Source: Treponema sp. (GTDB taxonomy: Bacteria; Spirochaetota; Spirochaetia; Treponematales; Treponemataceae). From it: a stretch of DNA of 64,000 nt. This document shows, piece by piece, positions 45,901 through 55,004 of this stretch; within the stretch, counting starts at the first letter, position 1; the number at the start of each line of letters is the position of its first letter. The stretch is from the NCBI GenBank assembly GCA_024400955.1, contig JAKSLY010000007.1:1-64000 (forward strand), given 5' to 3'. Below the pieces are notes generated by a model. It did not search any database. It had not been told where the DNA came from and worked only from the letters and a program-made list of their open reading frames with translations. Position numbers and translations under genes: made by a program.

Positions 45901-45928
45901 TTGTATTTGGCAAAAACTGATGTATAAT
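45901..45928 (+). promoter_or_regulatory. Promoter of the chemosensory operon, possibly leaderless
   Basis: TATAAT (45923-45928) ends seven bases before the cheW ATG at 45936. TTGTAT (45901-45906) at 16 bp spacing is the best -35. The predicted RNA 5' end coincides with the start codon. Confidence 0.5.
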
Positions 45929-45935
45929 AGAAGAT

Positions 45936-46436
45936 ATGAGTGATTCTTTATACGAAAATATCAGCAGAAGCCAGACAGACTCAGAAGAAATTGATGAAGG
46001 CCAGGATGAGAGAAATCAGAAGACCTGGCTTTTGTTCAAGTCTGAAGGGGGAACCTATGCCATCGATTCCCTTGAAATCCGTGAAGTATTGAGAAATCAT
46101 ACAATTTATCCCCTGCCATTCACCCCTGACTACATAAAGGGTGTCGTAAACTATTCGGGAAAGCCCTTTGCCGTAGTGGATTTTGCCATTCTCCAGGGAC
46201 TTGAAAAGACAAACGCAAGATTCTTCCTTGTGCTGGGTGGTGATGATGACATTGCAATCCAGGTCATGGACATAGTTGAATTCTATTCGGCAGAAGATGT
46301 GGAAGAACAGATTCTTACTGACAGAACGGAAGCCGACCTGTTTTCCCACACGATCAACATCGGCAAGGTGATTGTTCCCGTCATAGACGTAAATGCCCTT
46401 GTAAAAAAAGTAAAGGTTGAAATTGAAAACAGCTGA
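45936..46436 (+). CDS. cheW: Chemotaxis coupling protein CheW
   Basis: This 166-residue protein has a ~30-residue acidic, polar N-terminal extension, then a CheW domain: WLLFKSEGGTYAIDSLEIREVLR, TPDYIKGVVNYSGKPFAVVDFA and a final GKVIVPVIDVNALVKK. CheW bridges receptors and the CheA kinase. It is the first gene of the operon. The arginine and glycine positions of the fold (for example the GVVNYSGK turn) look intact. Confidence 0.92.
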   Translation: MSDSLYENISRSQTDSEEIDEGQDERNQKTWLLFKSEGGTYAIDSLEIREVLRNHTIYPLPFTPDYIKGVVNYSGKPFAVVDFAILQGLEKTNARFFLVLGGDDDIAIQVMDIVEFYSAEDVEEQILTDRTEADLFSHTINIGKVIVPVIDVNALVKKVKVEIENS

Positions 46437-46842
46437 GTGGTTCGTTAACCTTAACTACGGTAAGATAAATTTTCTCATTCCTCAAGCATACGTAAGGAAC
46501 AGCGATTCAGACGACCTGGATCCATCAGGACCTGCAAACTTCATAGACTTTGACCTTATTGCCCACAATCTTTTTGGAGCAGATCCAGTGATAAAGAGAA
46601 GATCCTGCATAAATTCCTACGTCAGCTATTCTTCCATGATTACTGCCAAGTCCATGCCGGAGCTGCTGAGCTTTGAATACAGGAAATTTCACATACCAAA
46701 GGGTGTGCTGGAAAACTTTTCAAAAAAGTACGGAATCATAGCCTGGTACTTTGAGGAAGACAGGGCATACATAATCATAAACCCTGAAATACTGAATGAA
46801 AAGATGATGGAGAGATGCAATGATCAAAGTTCTGGTTGTTGA
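46417..46842 (+). CDS. Unknown protein between cheW and cheB, possibly CheW-like
   Basis: I do not recognise this 141-residue protein. It starts at a TTG (46417, with AAAGG just upstream; a second TTG lies two codons on) inside the end of cheW, and ends 23 bp inside cheB, so it is tightly built into the operon. The predicted pattern of short strands (EWFVNLNYGKINFLIP at the start, FIDFDLIAHNLFG in the middle, GIIAWYFEEDRAYIIINPEIL at the end) recalls the order of elements in a CheW barrel, with FIDFDLIAHNLFG at the place of the usual 'IDL...LFG' segment. This is a weak resemblance and only an inference. Confidence 0.6.
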   Translation: MKLKTAEWFVNLNYGKINFLIPQAYVRNSDSDDLDPSGPANFIDFDLIAHNLFGADPVIKRRSCINSYVSYSSMITAKSMPELLSFEYRKFHIPKGVLENFSKKYGIIAWYFEEDRAYIIINPEILNEKMMERCNDQSSGC

Positions 46843-47899
46843 TGATTCTGCCATCGTACGCGCCATACTTGGACAGGTTCTTGGTGATGACAAGCGCTTT
46901 GAAGTCTGTGGCTTTGCAGAAAACGGTGAAATTGCCGTTGAATTAAATGAAGAACATTCTCCAGACCTGATCATAATGGACCTGAACATGCCAAAAATGG
47001 ACGGCATTGAAGCAACAAGAAGAATCATGGAAACTTCAAGTCCGGCCATCATCATATACACTACGGAGGACAAGGCTCGGGTAAGCTTTGAATGCCTTGA
47101 GGCAGGAGCAGTTCTTGTTCAGCAAAAACCAAACCTTGCAACACTTTCCAGAAGCAGGATTGAAGTTTTTTGCGAGCAGCTTGCAGTCATTGCCCTAGAA
47201 CATGCAAAACAAACCGGATTTTCCACTAAGAAGCCAAGACCGGAAAAAATATTCAGGGAAGTCATCATCGAGGACGTCAACACTCCACCAAGCCAGAAAT
47301 TCAGCCTGCTGGCCATAGGAGCATCCACAGGCGGCCCAATTGCAATTCAAACTGTGCTTTCAAGGCTTGCTAAAAACTTCCCCCTTCCAATCATCATCAC
47401 CCAGCATATTGATTCGATTTTTGACTGCCAGTTTGCTTCATGGCTTTCCGATTCAACAGGTAAGAATGTTAAGCTTGCAGAAAACAGCGAAATCCTCAAA
47501 GCCGGAACCGTTTACATAGCTCCTGCAGGTCGGCATCTTTGCATTACAAAAAATGCGTCCGGGGAGCTTAAGGCCCTTCTTGATGATTCGGAACCACTGC
47601 ACTACCTTAAACCGGCCGTGGACAAGATGTTTTTTTCCTGCGCCCAAACCCTTCAGAAAAAATGCATTGCCGTACTGCTGACCGGTATGGGTACTGACGG
47701 AGCGGAAGGACTAAAGGCCATAAAGGATGCAGGCGGATATACAGTCACTGAATCAAGTGAAACCTGCGTCATATACGGAATGCCAAAGGCAGCCAACGAC
47801 TTGAATGCCCAGGTAAAATGCTGTTCTCTTTATGAAATCCCCGTAATATTAAACCATTACAGCGGCGCAATGCTATCTTCTGAGGGAGATGAGGACTGA
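46820..47899 (+). CDS. cheB: Chemotaxis methylesterase/deamidase CheB
   Basis: This 359-residue protein has an N-terminal receiver (VVDDSAIVRAIL; phospho-acceptor in LIIMDLNMPKMDG) and a C-terminal methylesterase domain. The catalytic elements are GASTGGP (Ser), ITQHI (His) and LTGMGTDGAEGL (Asp). It removes methyl groups from receptor glutamates to adapt signalling. GGAGAG lies just before the ATG. Its presence with cheR implies that some receptors here are methylated. Confidence 0.95.
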   Translation: MIKVLVVDDSAIVRAILGQVLGDDKRFEVCGFAENGEIAVELNEEHSPDLIIMDLNMPKMDGIEATRRIMETSSPAIIIYTTEDKARVSFECLEAGAVLVQQKPNLATLSRSRIEVFCEQLAVIALEHAKQTGFSTKKPRPEKIFREVIIEDVNTPPSQKFSLLAIGASTGGPIAIQTVLSRLAKNFPLPIIITQHIDSIFDCQFASWLSDSTGKNVKLAENSEILKAGTVYIAPAGRHLCITKNASGELKALLDDSEPLHYLKPAVDKMFFSCAQTLQKKCIAVLLTGMGTDGAEGLKAIKDAGGYTVTESSETCVIYGMPKAANDLNAQVKCCSLYEIPVILNHYSGAMLSSEGDED

Positions 47900-47900
47900 C

Positions 47901-49265
47901 ATGGATTTCAAGAGACTTTCTGACGAAGTTAAAATTCTCATCCACAACCATTGCGGAATCATTCTGTCCACAGCCCACGAAATGCATGTTGAATCCTTCC
48001 TTAAAAACCGTGTGGAGGAACTTGAAACCAATAATGCTTCATACCTGAACATGCTGAATGAAAAGCCCCAGGAATTGGACCTGCTGATAAATGAAGCGTG
48101 CATAAACGAAACATATTTCTTCCGTGAGGAACGTTCCTTTGATGCCCTTGCCTCCAATTTTCTTTCCGAGATAAAGGAAAGGAATCTATTGGTATGGAGC
48201 GCAGCCTGTTCAACCGGGGAAGAAGCAATTTCCCTCCTGGCCTTTCTTGAAAATGCAGGAAGAAGGGTTTCCATCACAGCAAGCGACATTGATTCATCAG
48301 CCCTGGAAAAATTCAAGGCAGGAAAATACGGCCATAATTCCCTAAGGTCTGACGGAGCAAAATACCACGGACTTCTGAATTCCTATGGCAAGCTTGAAGC
48401 AGGCGGATTTACCGCATCTGATTCCGTTTACGAAAAAATTTCCATAAAGAAAATAAACCTGATGAATACGGCTTCATACCCTTTCATTACGGAAAGCCTG
48501 GACTTCATATTCGTAAAAAACGTATTCATCTATTTTTCTGAAGATTCAAGGAAAAAAATCCTTAAGGCCATGTGGTCCATCCTGAAGGACAGCGGTTACA
48601 TATTCCTTTCCATAAGCGAAATTGCAGGCATAGATTGCCCGGAACTGTTCCAAAAGGTTTCATACAAGGATGTCTATGCCCTCAAGAAAATTCCAAGATT
48701 TGCTTCGGAATCAAAAAGAAACGCCGTGGATGTAACCGAAGAAAAAAAACTTTCCGGGGAGGAACAGTCCTTAATTCAACAGGCAGCAGAACAAACAAGG
48801 GCAACCATGAAGCAGGACAGTGAAAATGCTCCTGTTTTCCGCAGGGAAATTTATGATTTTGTCGACCGGATCAACGCGCTTTTGGACAAGGGCTGGTATG
48901 ACGACTGCATTAAACTCATCGATGGGTTTACATTCCATGGGCACGAAGCTGAATTCGGCCTTTTTTACAGGGGATTCATTCACTACAGGAAGGAAGAGTA
49001 CGACAAGGCGGACGAATATTTTGCAAAGGCAAACCTTCTAAACGGAAAATTCTGGCCTTCAGTGCTCATGCGTGGCTATTCCAGCTGGAAGACCGGCCGC
49101 ATCAAGGAAGCCACTGCTCTTTTTTACGCCGGCATCGATCTTCTAAAAGAAAGTGCAAATAACAGAAAACTATGGTATAATTTCATGGCTAAGGAATTCA
49201 GTACCGAATATTTCATAGAACTTTGTGAGAAAATGGTACTAATGCTTGAAAAAAGGACTAATTAA
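47901..49265 (+). CDS. cheR: Chemotaxis methyltransferase CheR with C-terminal TPR
   Basis: This 454-residue protein has an N-terminal CheR helical domain and a SAM-dependent methyltransferase domain (NETYFFREE, WSAACSTGEEAIS with the SAM loop, FVKNVFIYFSE). After ~residue 280 comes a linker and a TPR-like region (FGLFYRGFIHYRKEEYDKADEYF, VLMRGYSSWKTGRIKEA). CheR methylates receptor glutamates; TPR-fused forms occur in several alternative chemosensory systems such as Myxococcus Frz. The ATG at 47901 (GAGGA five bases upstream) is one base after the cheB stop. Confidence 0.92.
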   Translation: MDFKRLSDEVKILIHNHCGIILSTAHEMHVESFLKNRVEELETNNASYLNMLNEKPQELDLLINEACINETYFFREERSFDALASNFLSEIKERNLLVWSAACSTGEEAISLLAFLENAGRRVSITASDIDSSALEKFKAGKYGHNSLRSDGAKYHGLLNSYGKLEAGGFTASDSVYEKISIKKINLMNTASYPFITESLDFIFVKNVFIYFSEDSRKKILKAMWSILKDSGYIFLSISEIAGIDCPELFQKVSYKDVYALKKIPRFASESKRNAVDVTEEKKLSGEEQSLIQQAAEQTRATMKQDSENAPVFRREIYDFVDRINALLDKGWYDDCIKLIDGFTFHGHEAEFGLFYRGFIHYRKEEYDKADEYFAKANLLNGKFWPSVLMRGYSSWKTGRIKEATALFYAGIDLLKESANNRKLWYNFMAKEFSTEYFIELCEKMVLMLEKRTN

Positions 49266-49274
49266 GAGGATACA

Positions 49275-51362
49275 ATGGCTTTTTCAAAGGAAAGTTTTGT
49301 TGACGGATACATTGCAGAAGTCAAGGAAAACATAGACAGCATCAATTCTCTCTTCGTTGCACTTAAAAACGATTCTTCAAACAAAAGTGTCCTCAAGGAA
49401 ATCTTGCGAAAGCTGCACACCATAAAGGGCGCTTCAAGAATGCTGGATTTTGTTCAGGTGGAACAGCTGTCCCATAACCTGGAGGACGTATTCAAGTCCC
49501 TGGATGAAAGCAAGATAGAATTTTCCACCAACATACTAAAGCTGTCCTTCAAGATTACGGAAATCATTGAGGAATGCCTTGCATGCATTACCGAAGGAAC
49601 CGAACACGGCAGCATCGCAATATGGCTTGACCTTTGCCAGAAAGCTGCAGTCGGATTCTTCTTTGACATCGATGAAATTCAGAATGAAATGGAAACTTCA
49701 GCCAGCGTCACTTCTGAAATTTCTACTGACGAAGAAAACGTTGAATCCTTTGATAACATAAGTTCCGTAAGAATTGAAATTTCAAGAATAAATGGAATCA
49801 TCGAAAGCTACGACAACCTGATCATGAAGCAGTTCAGACTCAAGCACCAGATTGAACTTCTGGAAAAGAAACTTCAGAACAGGGATGCCGAACGCATCTA
49901 CGAAGTGCCGAGGCTCCTTAAGGAAGAATTGATATCCGCAGAAAATTCGATCTTCGACACCCAGAGGGATCTATTTGCCCTCCGCATGCTCCCCCTGGAA
50001 ATCATCCTTGACCCATTGAGAAAACAGATTGAAAAGGAATCCATCAAATCCTCAAAGCAGGTGAAGGTTGACATTCCCCATACCACCTTCATGCTGGACA
50101 AGGTAATCCTTGAACAGTTAAAGAACATTCTCCTTCACCTTGTAAGGAACAGCCTTGACCATGGAATTGAAACGCCGGAAGTCAGGTCAGCCCTTGGAAA
50201 GAATGCCACCGGAACCATATCAATCCACGAAACACAAATTTCCAACAGGATAGTGATTACCGTAAGCGATGACGGAGCCGGAATCAACTATGCAAAAATC
50301 AGGGAAAGAGCCGCTTCCCTTTACATGAACATGCACTCGGAAATCGAAACCCTGCAGGATTCAGACCTTCAGCAGTTCCTGTTCATGCCGGGATTTTCCA
50401 CTGCATCAAAGGCTTCTGAAACTTCAGGACGCGGAATGGGCCTGGACATTGTAAGAAGTTCCATGGAAAAGATAAAGGGAAAAATAAAGATTGAAACAAA
50501 AAGAAATGAAGGTACATCCTTTGAACTGACAATTCCCCTTTCCCTTGCAAGCCAGCGCGGTCTTTTTGTCGTTACCGGCAACACCAAGGTCATGATTCCA
50601 TCCCACTACATTTCGGAAATCATAACTTCAACGGAAGACAAGATAGTCAACATGCAGAACCGCCTCTTCATCAATACTAAGTCGCGTAACATCCCGCTGT
50701 ACTATCTTTCATCCATTCTCGAAATTGACAGGCAGTCAAAGATAAACTGCGTCATCATAGTGGAATACCTGGAAACGCGCATGGCAATCGTCGTTGACTC
50801 AATTCAGCAGAATGAAAACGTAATCATAAATCCACTCCCCCGCTGCCTTAAGAATCTTTCTTCAATGCAGGGAGTCGTCTATGATGAAAACTATGCAATA
50901 ATCCCGATCCTTGACATTCCGACCATCATGCAGAAGATGCGCGAGCTTGTATTCTACGACACAAAGAAGAACCAGGCACGCACAACAAAAAGCCAGAAGC
51001 ATATTCTTGTAGTCGATGATTCTTCCACCACAAGACAGATTGAACAGGCAATTTTCCAGGCAGACGGTTACATTGTAGATACGGCATCCGACGGCATCGA
51101 GGCACTGGAAAAACTCCGCAACAAGAACATTGATGCCATCATCACTGACATTAACATGCCTCGAATGGATGGAATGATTCTTCTGTCAAACATCAGGCGT
51201 AACCCAAGATATGAGCACATTCCTGTCATAATTGTTTCTGGAGCCTACGACAAGTACGCCAAGAAACAGTTTATGGAAGCAGGTGCCCAGGCATACATCG
51301 TTAAATCAGACTTCCAGAGAGGCAATCTCCTGGATACGGTAAAGGAGCTTTTGAATGACTGA
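49275..51362 (+). CDS. cheA: Hybrid chemotaxis kinase CheA with C-terminal receiver
   Basis: This 695-residue protein has an HPt domain with the phospho-accepting His in KLHTIKGASR (~residue 44), no evident CheY-binding P2 domain, a dimerisation helix pair (~170-240), and the kinase domain (LVRNSLDHGIETP, DDGAGIN, GRGMGLDIV). A CheW-like P5 domain and a C-terminal receiver follow (HILVVDDSSTTRQ; phospho-acceptor in IITDINMPRMDG; ~residues 570-690). CheA-receiver fusions such as FrzE are typical of pathways that do not simply drive CheY. AGAGGA precedes the ATG. Its last codons overlap the cyclase gene by 8 bp. Confidence 0.94.
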   Translation: MAFSKESFVDGYIAEVKENIDSINSLFVALKNDSSNKSVLKEILRKLHTIKGASRMLDFVQVEQLSHNLEDVFKSLDESKIEFSTNILKLSFKITEIIEECLACITEGTEHGSIAIWLDLCQKAAVGFFFDIDEIQNEMETSASVTSEISTDEENVESFDNISSVRIEISRINGIIESYDNLIMKQFRLKHQIELLEKKLQNRDAERIYEVPRLLKEELISAENSIFDTQRDLFALRMLPLEIILDPLRKQIEKESIKSSKQVKVDIPHTTFMLDKVILEQLKNILLHLVRNSLDHGIETPEVRSALGKNATGTISIHETQISNRIVITVSDDGAGINYAKIRERAASLYMNMHSEIETLQDSDLQQFLFMPGFSTASKASETSGRGMGLDIVRSSMEKIKGKIKIETKRNEGTSFELTIPLSLASQRGLFVVTGNTKVMIPSHYISEIITSTEDKIVNMQNRLFINTKSRNIPLYYLSSILEIDRQSKINCVIIVEYLETRMAIVVDSIQQNENVIINPLPRCLKNLSSMQGVVYDENYAIIPILDIPTIMQKMRELVFYDTKKNQARTTKSQKHILVVDDSSTTRQIEQAIFQADGYIVDTASDGIEALEKLRNKNIDAIITDINMPRMDGMILLSNIRRNPRYEHIPVIIVSGAYDKYAKKQFMEAGAQAYIVKSDFQRGNLLDTVKELLND

Positions 51363-53229
51363 CAGACGCATACTCATTGCATCCGATTCCAAAACCATTT
51401 CCAGTGTTCTCTCAAAAGTTCTTGAAGACAGCGGCTACACAGTCCTGACCGTTTCTGATGGAATGGAAGCAGTCAGGGTCATCTACAGGGAAAGACCCGA
51501 TTGCGTAATTCTTTCATCAAACCTTCCGTGCATTTCAGGTTTTGACCTTTCCCACCTGATCAGGAAGAATTCCCAGCTGGATTACCTTGCCATTATCCTT
51601 TGCTCTTCAGACGAAACCAACGATTCCCGCGCATGGCTTGATGGACTTAACTGCGATTACTTCTATATTCCAAACCCGGAAAAACTTGAATCCCTTCCGT
51701 CCATAATTGAAGGCGTAATCGGCAAGAGAACCCAGTATCCCAAAAAGGAACCAATGGAACTGACGGAAAAGGACGTGCTCCAGATCCTCAATTCAACATA
51801 CAGCCAGGAACTTTTCGAACTGTACATTACCAGGGATGCATTCAATGCCGAAAACTACATTTGGGACATTGAGCAGCTCATGAGGCACATGACCAATGCC
51901 ATATACAACATTTTCGCATACGATGCCCTGGCGGTAATGATAAACCAGGATCCCCTTTATGAATACTTTGACCTGAGCGATACCATTACCAACAACGACT
52001 TTGAGGATTTCAGAAAGATATGCAGAAACGACTTCATGAACCGCATCGTGAACAGAAAGGAATACAGCTGGACAAACTGCATAACGGTGAAGAACCAGAT
52101 TGAAACATTCAGCCAGAAAAAGGAAAAGATAAAGACATACAACCAGTTCCCGATGGATACGACAAAAAAGTATCCGTTTACAATTCACATTGCAACGACA
52201 AATTCAGATTCCATGAATTCCAACACCCAGAAAATGCTGGATTTTCTTTGCGGAATCTATTCGCCAATCATAGAAAAGAACATAATGCTCCGCCGTACCA
52301 TTGATGCGGAACAGAAGATCAGGAATGCATTCAGCCGATTCCTTCCGCCTAAGGTCATTGAAGGAATTGTTGCCGGAGAAACTTCATACACCTCAAAGAT
52401 TGGTGAAGAACGCCAGGTTGCAATCCTCATGGCTGACATCAGGGAGTTCACTGCCATCAGCGAAAAGACAAGCCCTGACCGGGTAATCGAATTCCTTAAC
52501 AAGTATTTTTCAATTATGGGCAACGTAATAAAGAAGCACGGTGGAACAATCGATAAGTTCATCGGTGATGAAATCATGGCAATCTTTGGCGTTCCAGAAA
52601 GCTACAAGTACAATGGATACAGGGCTGCCAACGCCGCACTTGAAATGATACATGAACTTGAAAGCCTTGACACTTCCCTGCTTGAAATTCCGGAAGGAAA
52701 GACATTCAAGGTAGGAATCGGAATTCATTACGGCCACCCAATTGCAGGTACCATCGGCAGCAACGACAAGAAGGAATACACGGTAATCGGCGATGACGTA
52801 AACCTTGCATCCCGCGTCCAGGACCTTACAAAGCTCTATGGAAATTCTGTTCTTGTCACAGATGAGGTTAAGCAGGATATTGAAAAGGCAGAAAACGACA
52901 TTGAATACGGCCGTTACCTGAACAAGCATGAGCACATTAACTTCCGCTTCCTGGACAAGGTTAAGGTTAAGGGAAAGTCTGTTGCCGTCGAACTTTTTGA
53001 GCTTTATTCCAATGCGGAAAAATATACTGAAAATTTCCATACAAACTACAACAAGGGGCTTTATCAATACCTGATTGGAAATTTCAATGGGGCCCAGGAT
53101 TATCTGAGAATCGCGAAGGTTCTCATGCCTAAGGACCGGGCCACGAAGGTTATCCTTGAACGGTGCAAGGCCTTTGCAAAGAACCGCCCTGAAAATTGGG
53201 ATGGTGCTGTTACACTGACCAGAAAATAA
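51355..53229 (+). CDS. Class III adenylate cyclase with pseudo-receiver domain
   Basis: This 624-residue protein has an N-terminal receiver fold (~1-120), a GAF-like middle region (~145-310), a class III nucleotide cyclase domain (~350-550) and a short TPR-like tail. The cyclase shows ADIREFTAI and KFIGDEIMAIFG (metal Asp pair and substrate Lys) and TVIGDDVNLASR (Thr, then transition-state Asn and Arg), the pattern of adenylate rather than guanylate cyclases. In the receiver the phospho-acceptor Asp is Ser54 (VILSSNLP), the acidic pair is reduced to one Asp (IASDSK), and the usual KP is IP. It should not be phosphorylated. It overlaps cheA by 8 bp; AAAGGAG precedes the ATG. Confidence 0.88.
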   Translation: MTDRRILIASDSKTISSVLSKVLEDSGYTVLTVSDGMEAVRVIYRERPDCVILSSNLPCISGFDLSHLIRKNSQLDYLAIILCSSDETNDSRAWLDGLNCDYFYIPNPEKLESLPSIIEGVIGKRTQYPKKEPMELTEKDVLQILNSTYSQELFELYITRDAFNAENYIWDIEQLMRHMTNAIYNIFAYDALAVMINQDPLYEYFDLSDTITNNDFEDFRKICRNDFMNRIVNRKEYSWTNCITVKNQIETFSQKKEKIKTYNQFPMDTTKKYPFTIHIATTNSDSMNSNTQKMLDFLCGIYSPIIEKNIMLRRTIDAEQKIRNAFSRFLPPKVIEGIVAGETSYTSKIGEERQVAILMADIREFTAISEKTSPDRVIEFLNKYFSIMGNVIKKHGGTIDKFIGDEIMAIFGVPESYKYNGYRAANAALEMIHELESLDTSLLEIPEGKTFKVGIGIHYGHPIAGTIGSNDKKEYTVIGDDVNLASRVQDLTKLYGNSVLVTDEVKQDIEKAENDIEYGRYLNKHEHINFRFLDKVKVKGKSVAVELFELYSNAEKYTENFHTNYNKGLYQYLIGNFNGAQDYLRIAKVLMPKDRATKVILERCKAFAKNRPENWDGAVTLTRK

Positions 53230-53240
53230 GGTGAATGAAG

Positions 53241-55004
53241 ATGAAGAAATTTGAACTTAAGAGTTCACGGACATTTGAAAACGAAGTGCATTCTCTCTTT
53301 AAGAAACTCAACGGATTTTCAGGAACCTTGTTTTACGTCCTTGCACTTCTGGGAACCCAGCTTTTCATGACTCTTCCCTTCCAGGAACATTTGATTCTAT
53401 TTGGACTTGTAGTAGTCTGCGTGTATTTTTCACAGAACATACTTTCTCCAAGACTGGACAAGCTTCTGGTTTCTGATCTTTCTGAAAACTACGAGGAATA
53501 CAAAAAGGGAAACCTTGACATCAACGAGAAGACGGAACTTGTAAAGCAGTTTCTCAAGTGCCCCAACGGCCTGTCAAAGAAGAACGGCATTTCCATTGCT
53601 GCAACCTGCGTCATTCCCTTTATCTTTGTAATCGTCAACCATAAGATTACTCCAAGCACATACATGTTCCTTGCAGTTGTACTTATACTCTGCACATACA
53701 ATGCCACACTTAGGGCCTACTCAAAAATTGAGAGAGTATGCTGCGCTAAGGTCATCGATATTGTCGAAAGCGGAATCAACCATGAAACCATAACTTCAGA
53801 AGAATTCCACGGTTATTCCATGTACATGCGCATGCTTTCATTCTGCATTTTTCCCCTGGGCCTTTGCATCCTCCTGCATATCTTTCATGTGAACATGATT
53901 TTTAACGACAGCTGGCAGCTTCCCGACATGGCATTTGGAGCCTTTGTAATAGAAGCAAACACCCTTTACATAATTCTTTCCGGATATTTTTCCGTTTATG
54001 GAACCGTAAAAAAGTCTACCAACGACATGATTGAAATCCTCGAGCAGCTTGTTGAAAACCACGGCAAGTACAAGTTCCTGCCAACAGACCTTTCAAACGA
54101 CATGGCTTACAGCATCTACCAGATAAACCTTCTGATTGAATACCTGCATTCCATTTCTGAAGAGACAATGGAAACAGGCGAACAGATTTATACCTTTACA
54201 AAGATTCTGTCAAATGAAGCAAAGGATACGGCTGACACTTCAATCTACGAATCCTCTGCAATCAGGCAGTGCCTTGCGACTTTGGAAAACGAGAAGAACC
54301 AGCACGGCAGGGTTTCCAAGGCCATTGCAGAAATGAAGGACGACTCATTCAAGACAAAGGTAAATGTAGAAACGGCCAACAACCTGCTTGCAGAAGGCAT
54401 AAGAAAAATGTCGGAAATCACCCAGGCAAACCTGGATACGATTTACGGAATCAAGACCCTCTTTGACAAGATAGACAACATCATAAACCTTATTACGGAA
54501 ATCGATTCAGTAGTTGAAAGGATAAAAACCATTGCCTTCAATGCTGAACTCGAAGCTTCCAACGCCGGCGAAAAGGGCGACAAATTCCACATCGTTGCAA
54601 ACGAGATCCTCAGGATGGCTTCATCAGTTTCTTCTTCCACAAGCTTCATGAAAAAGAAGATCACGGACATACAGCATTCCTGCGACAACCTGATCATCAC
54701 TTCAGAAGCAGGCACCCAAAAGACCCGCGAAGGAAGTGAATTCTATACCGACCTTGAGGCTGACTTTTCAAAGCTCAACATATCCAGTGAAGTTACGGCA
54801 GAGTCCCTTACAAAAATCATGGACATTACGGAAATCCAGCGGGATGCATTCAACCAGATTAACCAGACCTTCATTGAAATTCACGAGGGATTTGAAAAAT
54901 TCTCCCAGACGGCACAAAAGATAAGCCATGAGGCACAGATCCTGAAGGATACGGCAACCACTCTCGGGTATTCAGGTTCACAGGTTGAAGGGGGTGAAAG
55001 ATGA
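53241..55004 (+). CDS. Six-TM receptor-like chemosensory protein, paralogue 1
   Basis: This 587-residue protein has six hydrophobic segments within the first ~260 residues (first two FSGTLFYVLALLGTQLF and HLILFGLVVVCVYFSQ), arranged as three pairs with a ~45-residue cytoplasmic loop after the second. A long helical cytoplasmic domain follows, containing a receptor-like hairpin tip: RIKTIAFNAELEASNAGEKG then IVANEILRMA. It has no recognisable extracytoplasmic sensor domain or HAMP. The canonical 'DQT' before the tip is replaced by ERIKT. The ATG at 53241 fits AAGG nine bases upstream; another ATG lies six bases earlier. It ends in a four-base overlap with the next paralogue. Confidence 0.82.
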   Translation: MKKFELKSSRTFENEVHSLFKKLNGFSGTLFYVLALLGTQLFMTLPFQEHLILFGLVVVCVYFSQNILSPRLDKLLVSDLSENYEEYKKGNLDINEKTELVKQFLKCPNGLSKKNGISIAATCVIPFIFVIVNHKITPSTYMFLAVVLILCTYNATLRAYSKIERVCCAKVIDIVESGINHETITSEEFHGYSMYMRMLSFCIFPLGLCILLHIFHVNMIFNDSWQLPDMAFGAFVIEANTLYIILSGYFSVYGTVKKSTNDMIEILEQLVENHGKYKFLPTDLSNDMAYSIYQINLLIEYLHSISEETMETGEQIYTFTKILSNEAKDTADTSIYESSAIRQCLATLENEKNQHGRVSKAIAEMKDDSFKTKVNVETANNLLAEGIRKMSEITQANLDTIYGIKTLFDKIDNIINLITEIDSVVERIKTIAFNAELEASNAGEKGDKFHIVANEILRMASSVSSSTSFMKKKITDIQHSCDNLIITSEAGTQKTREGSEFYTDLEADFSKLNISSEVTAESLTKIMDITEIQRDAFNQINQTFIEIHEGFEKFSQTAQKISHEAQILKDTATTLGYSGSQVEGGER

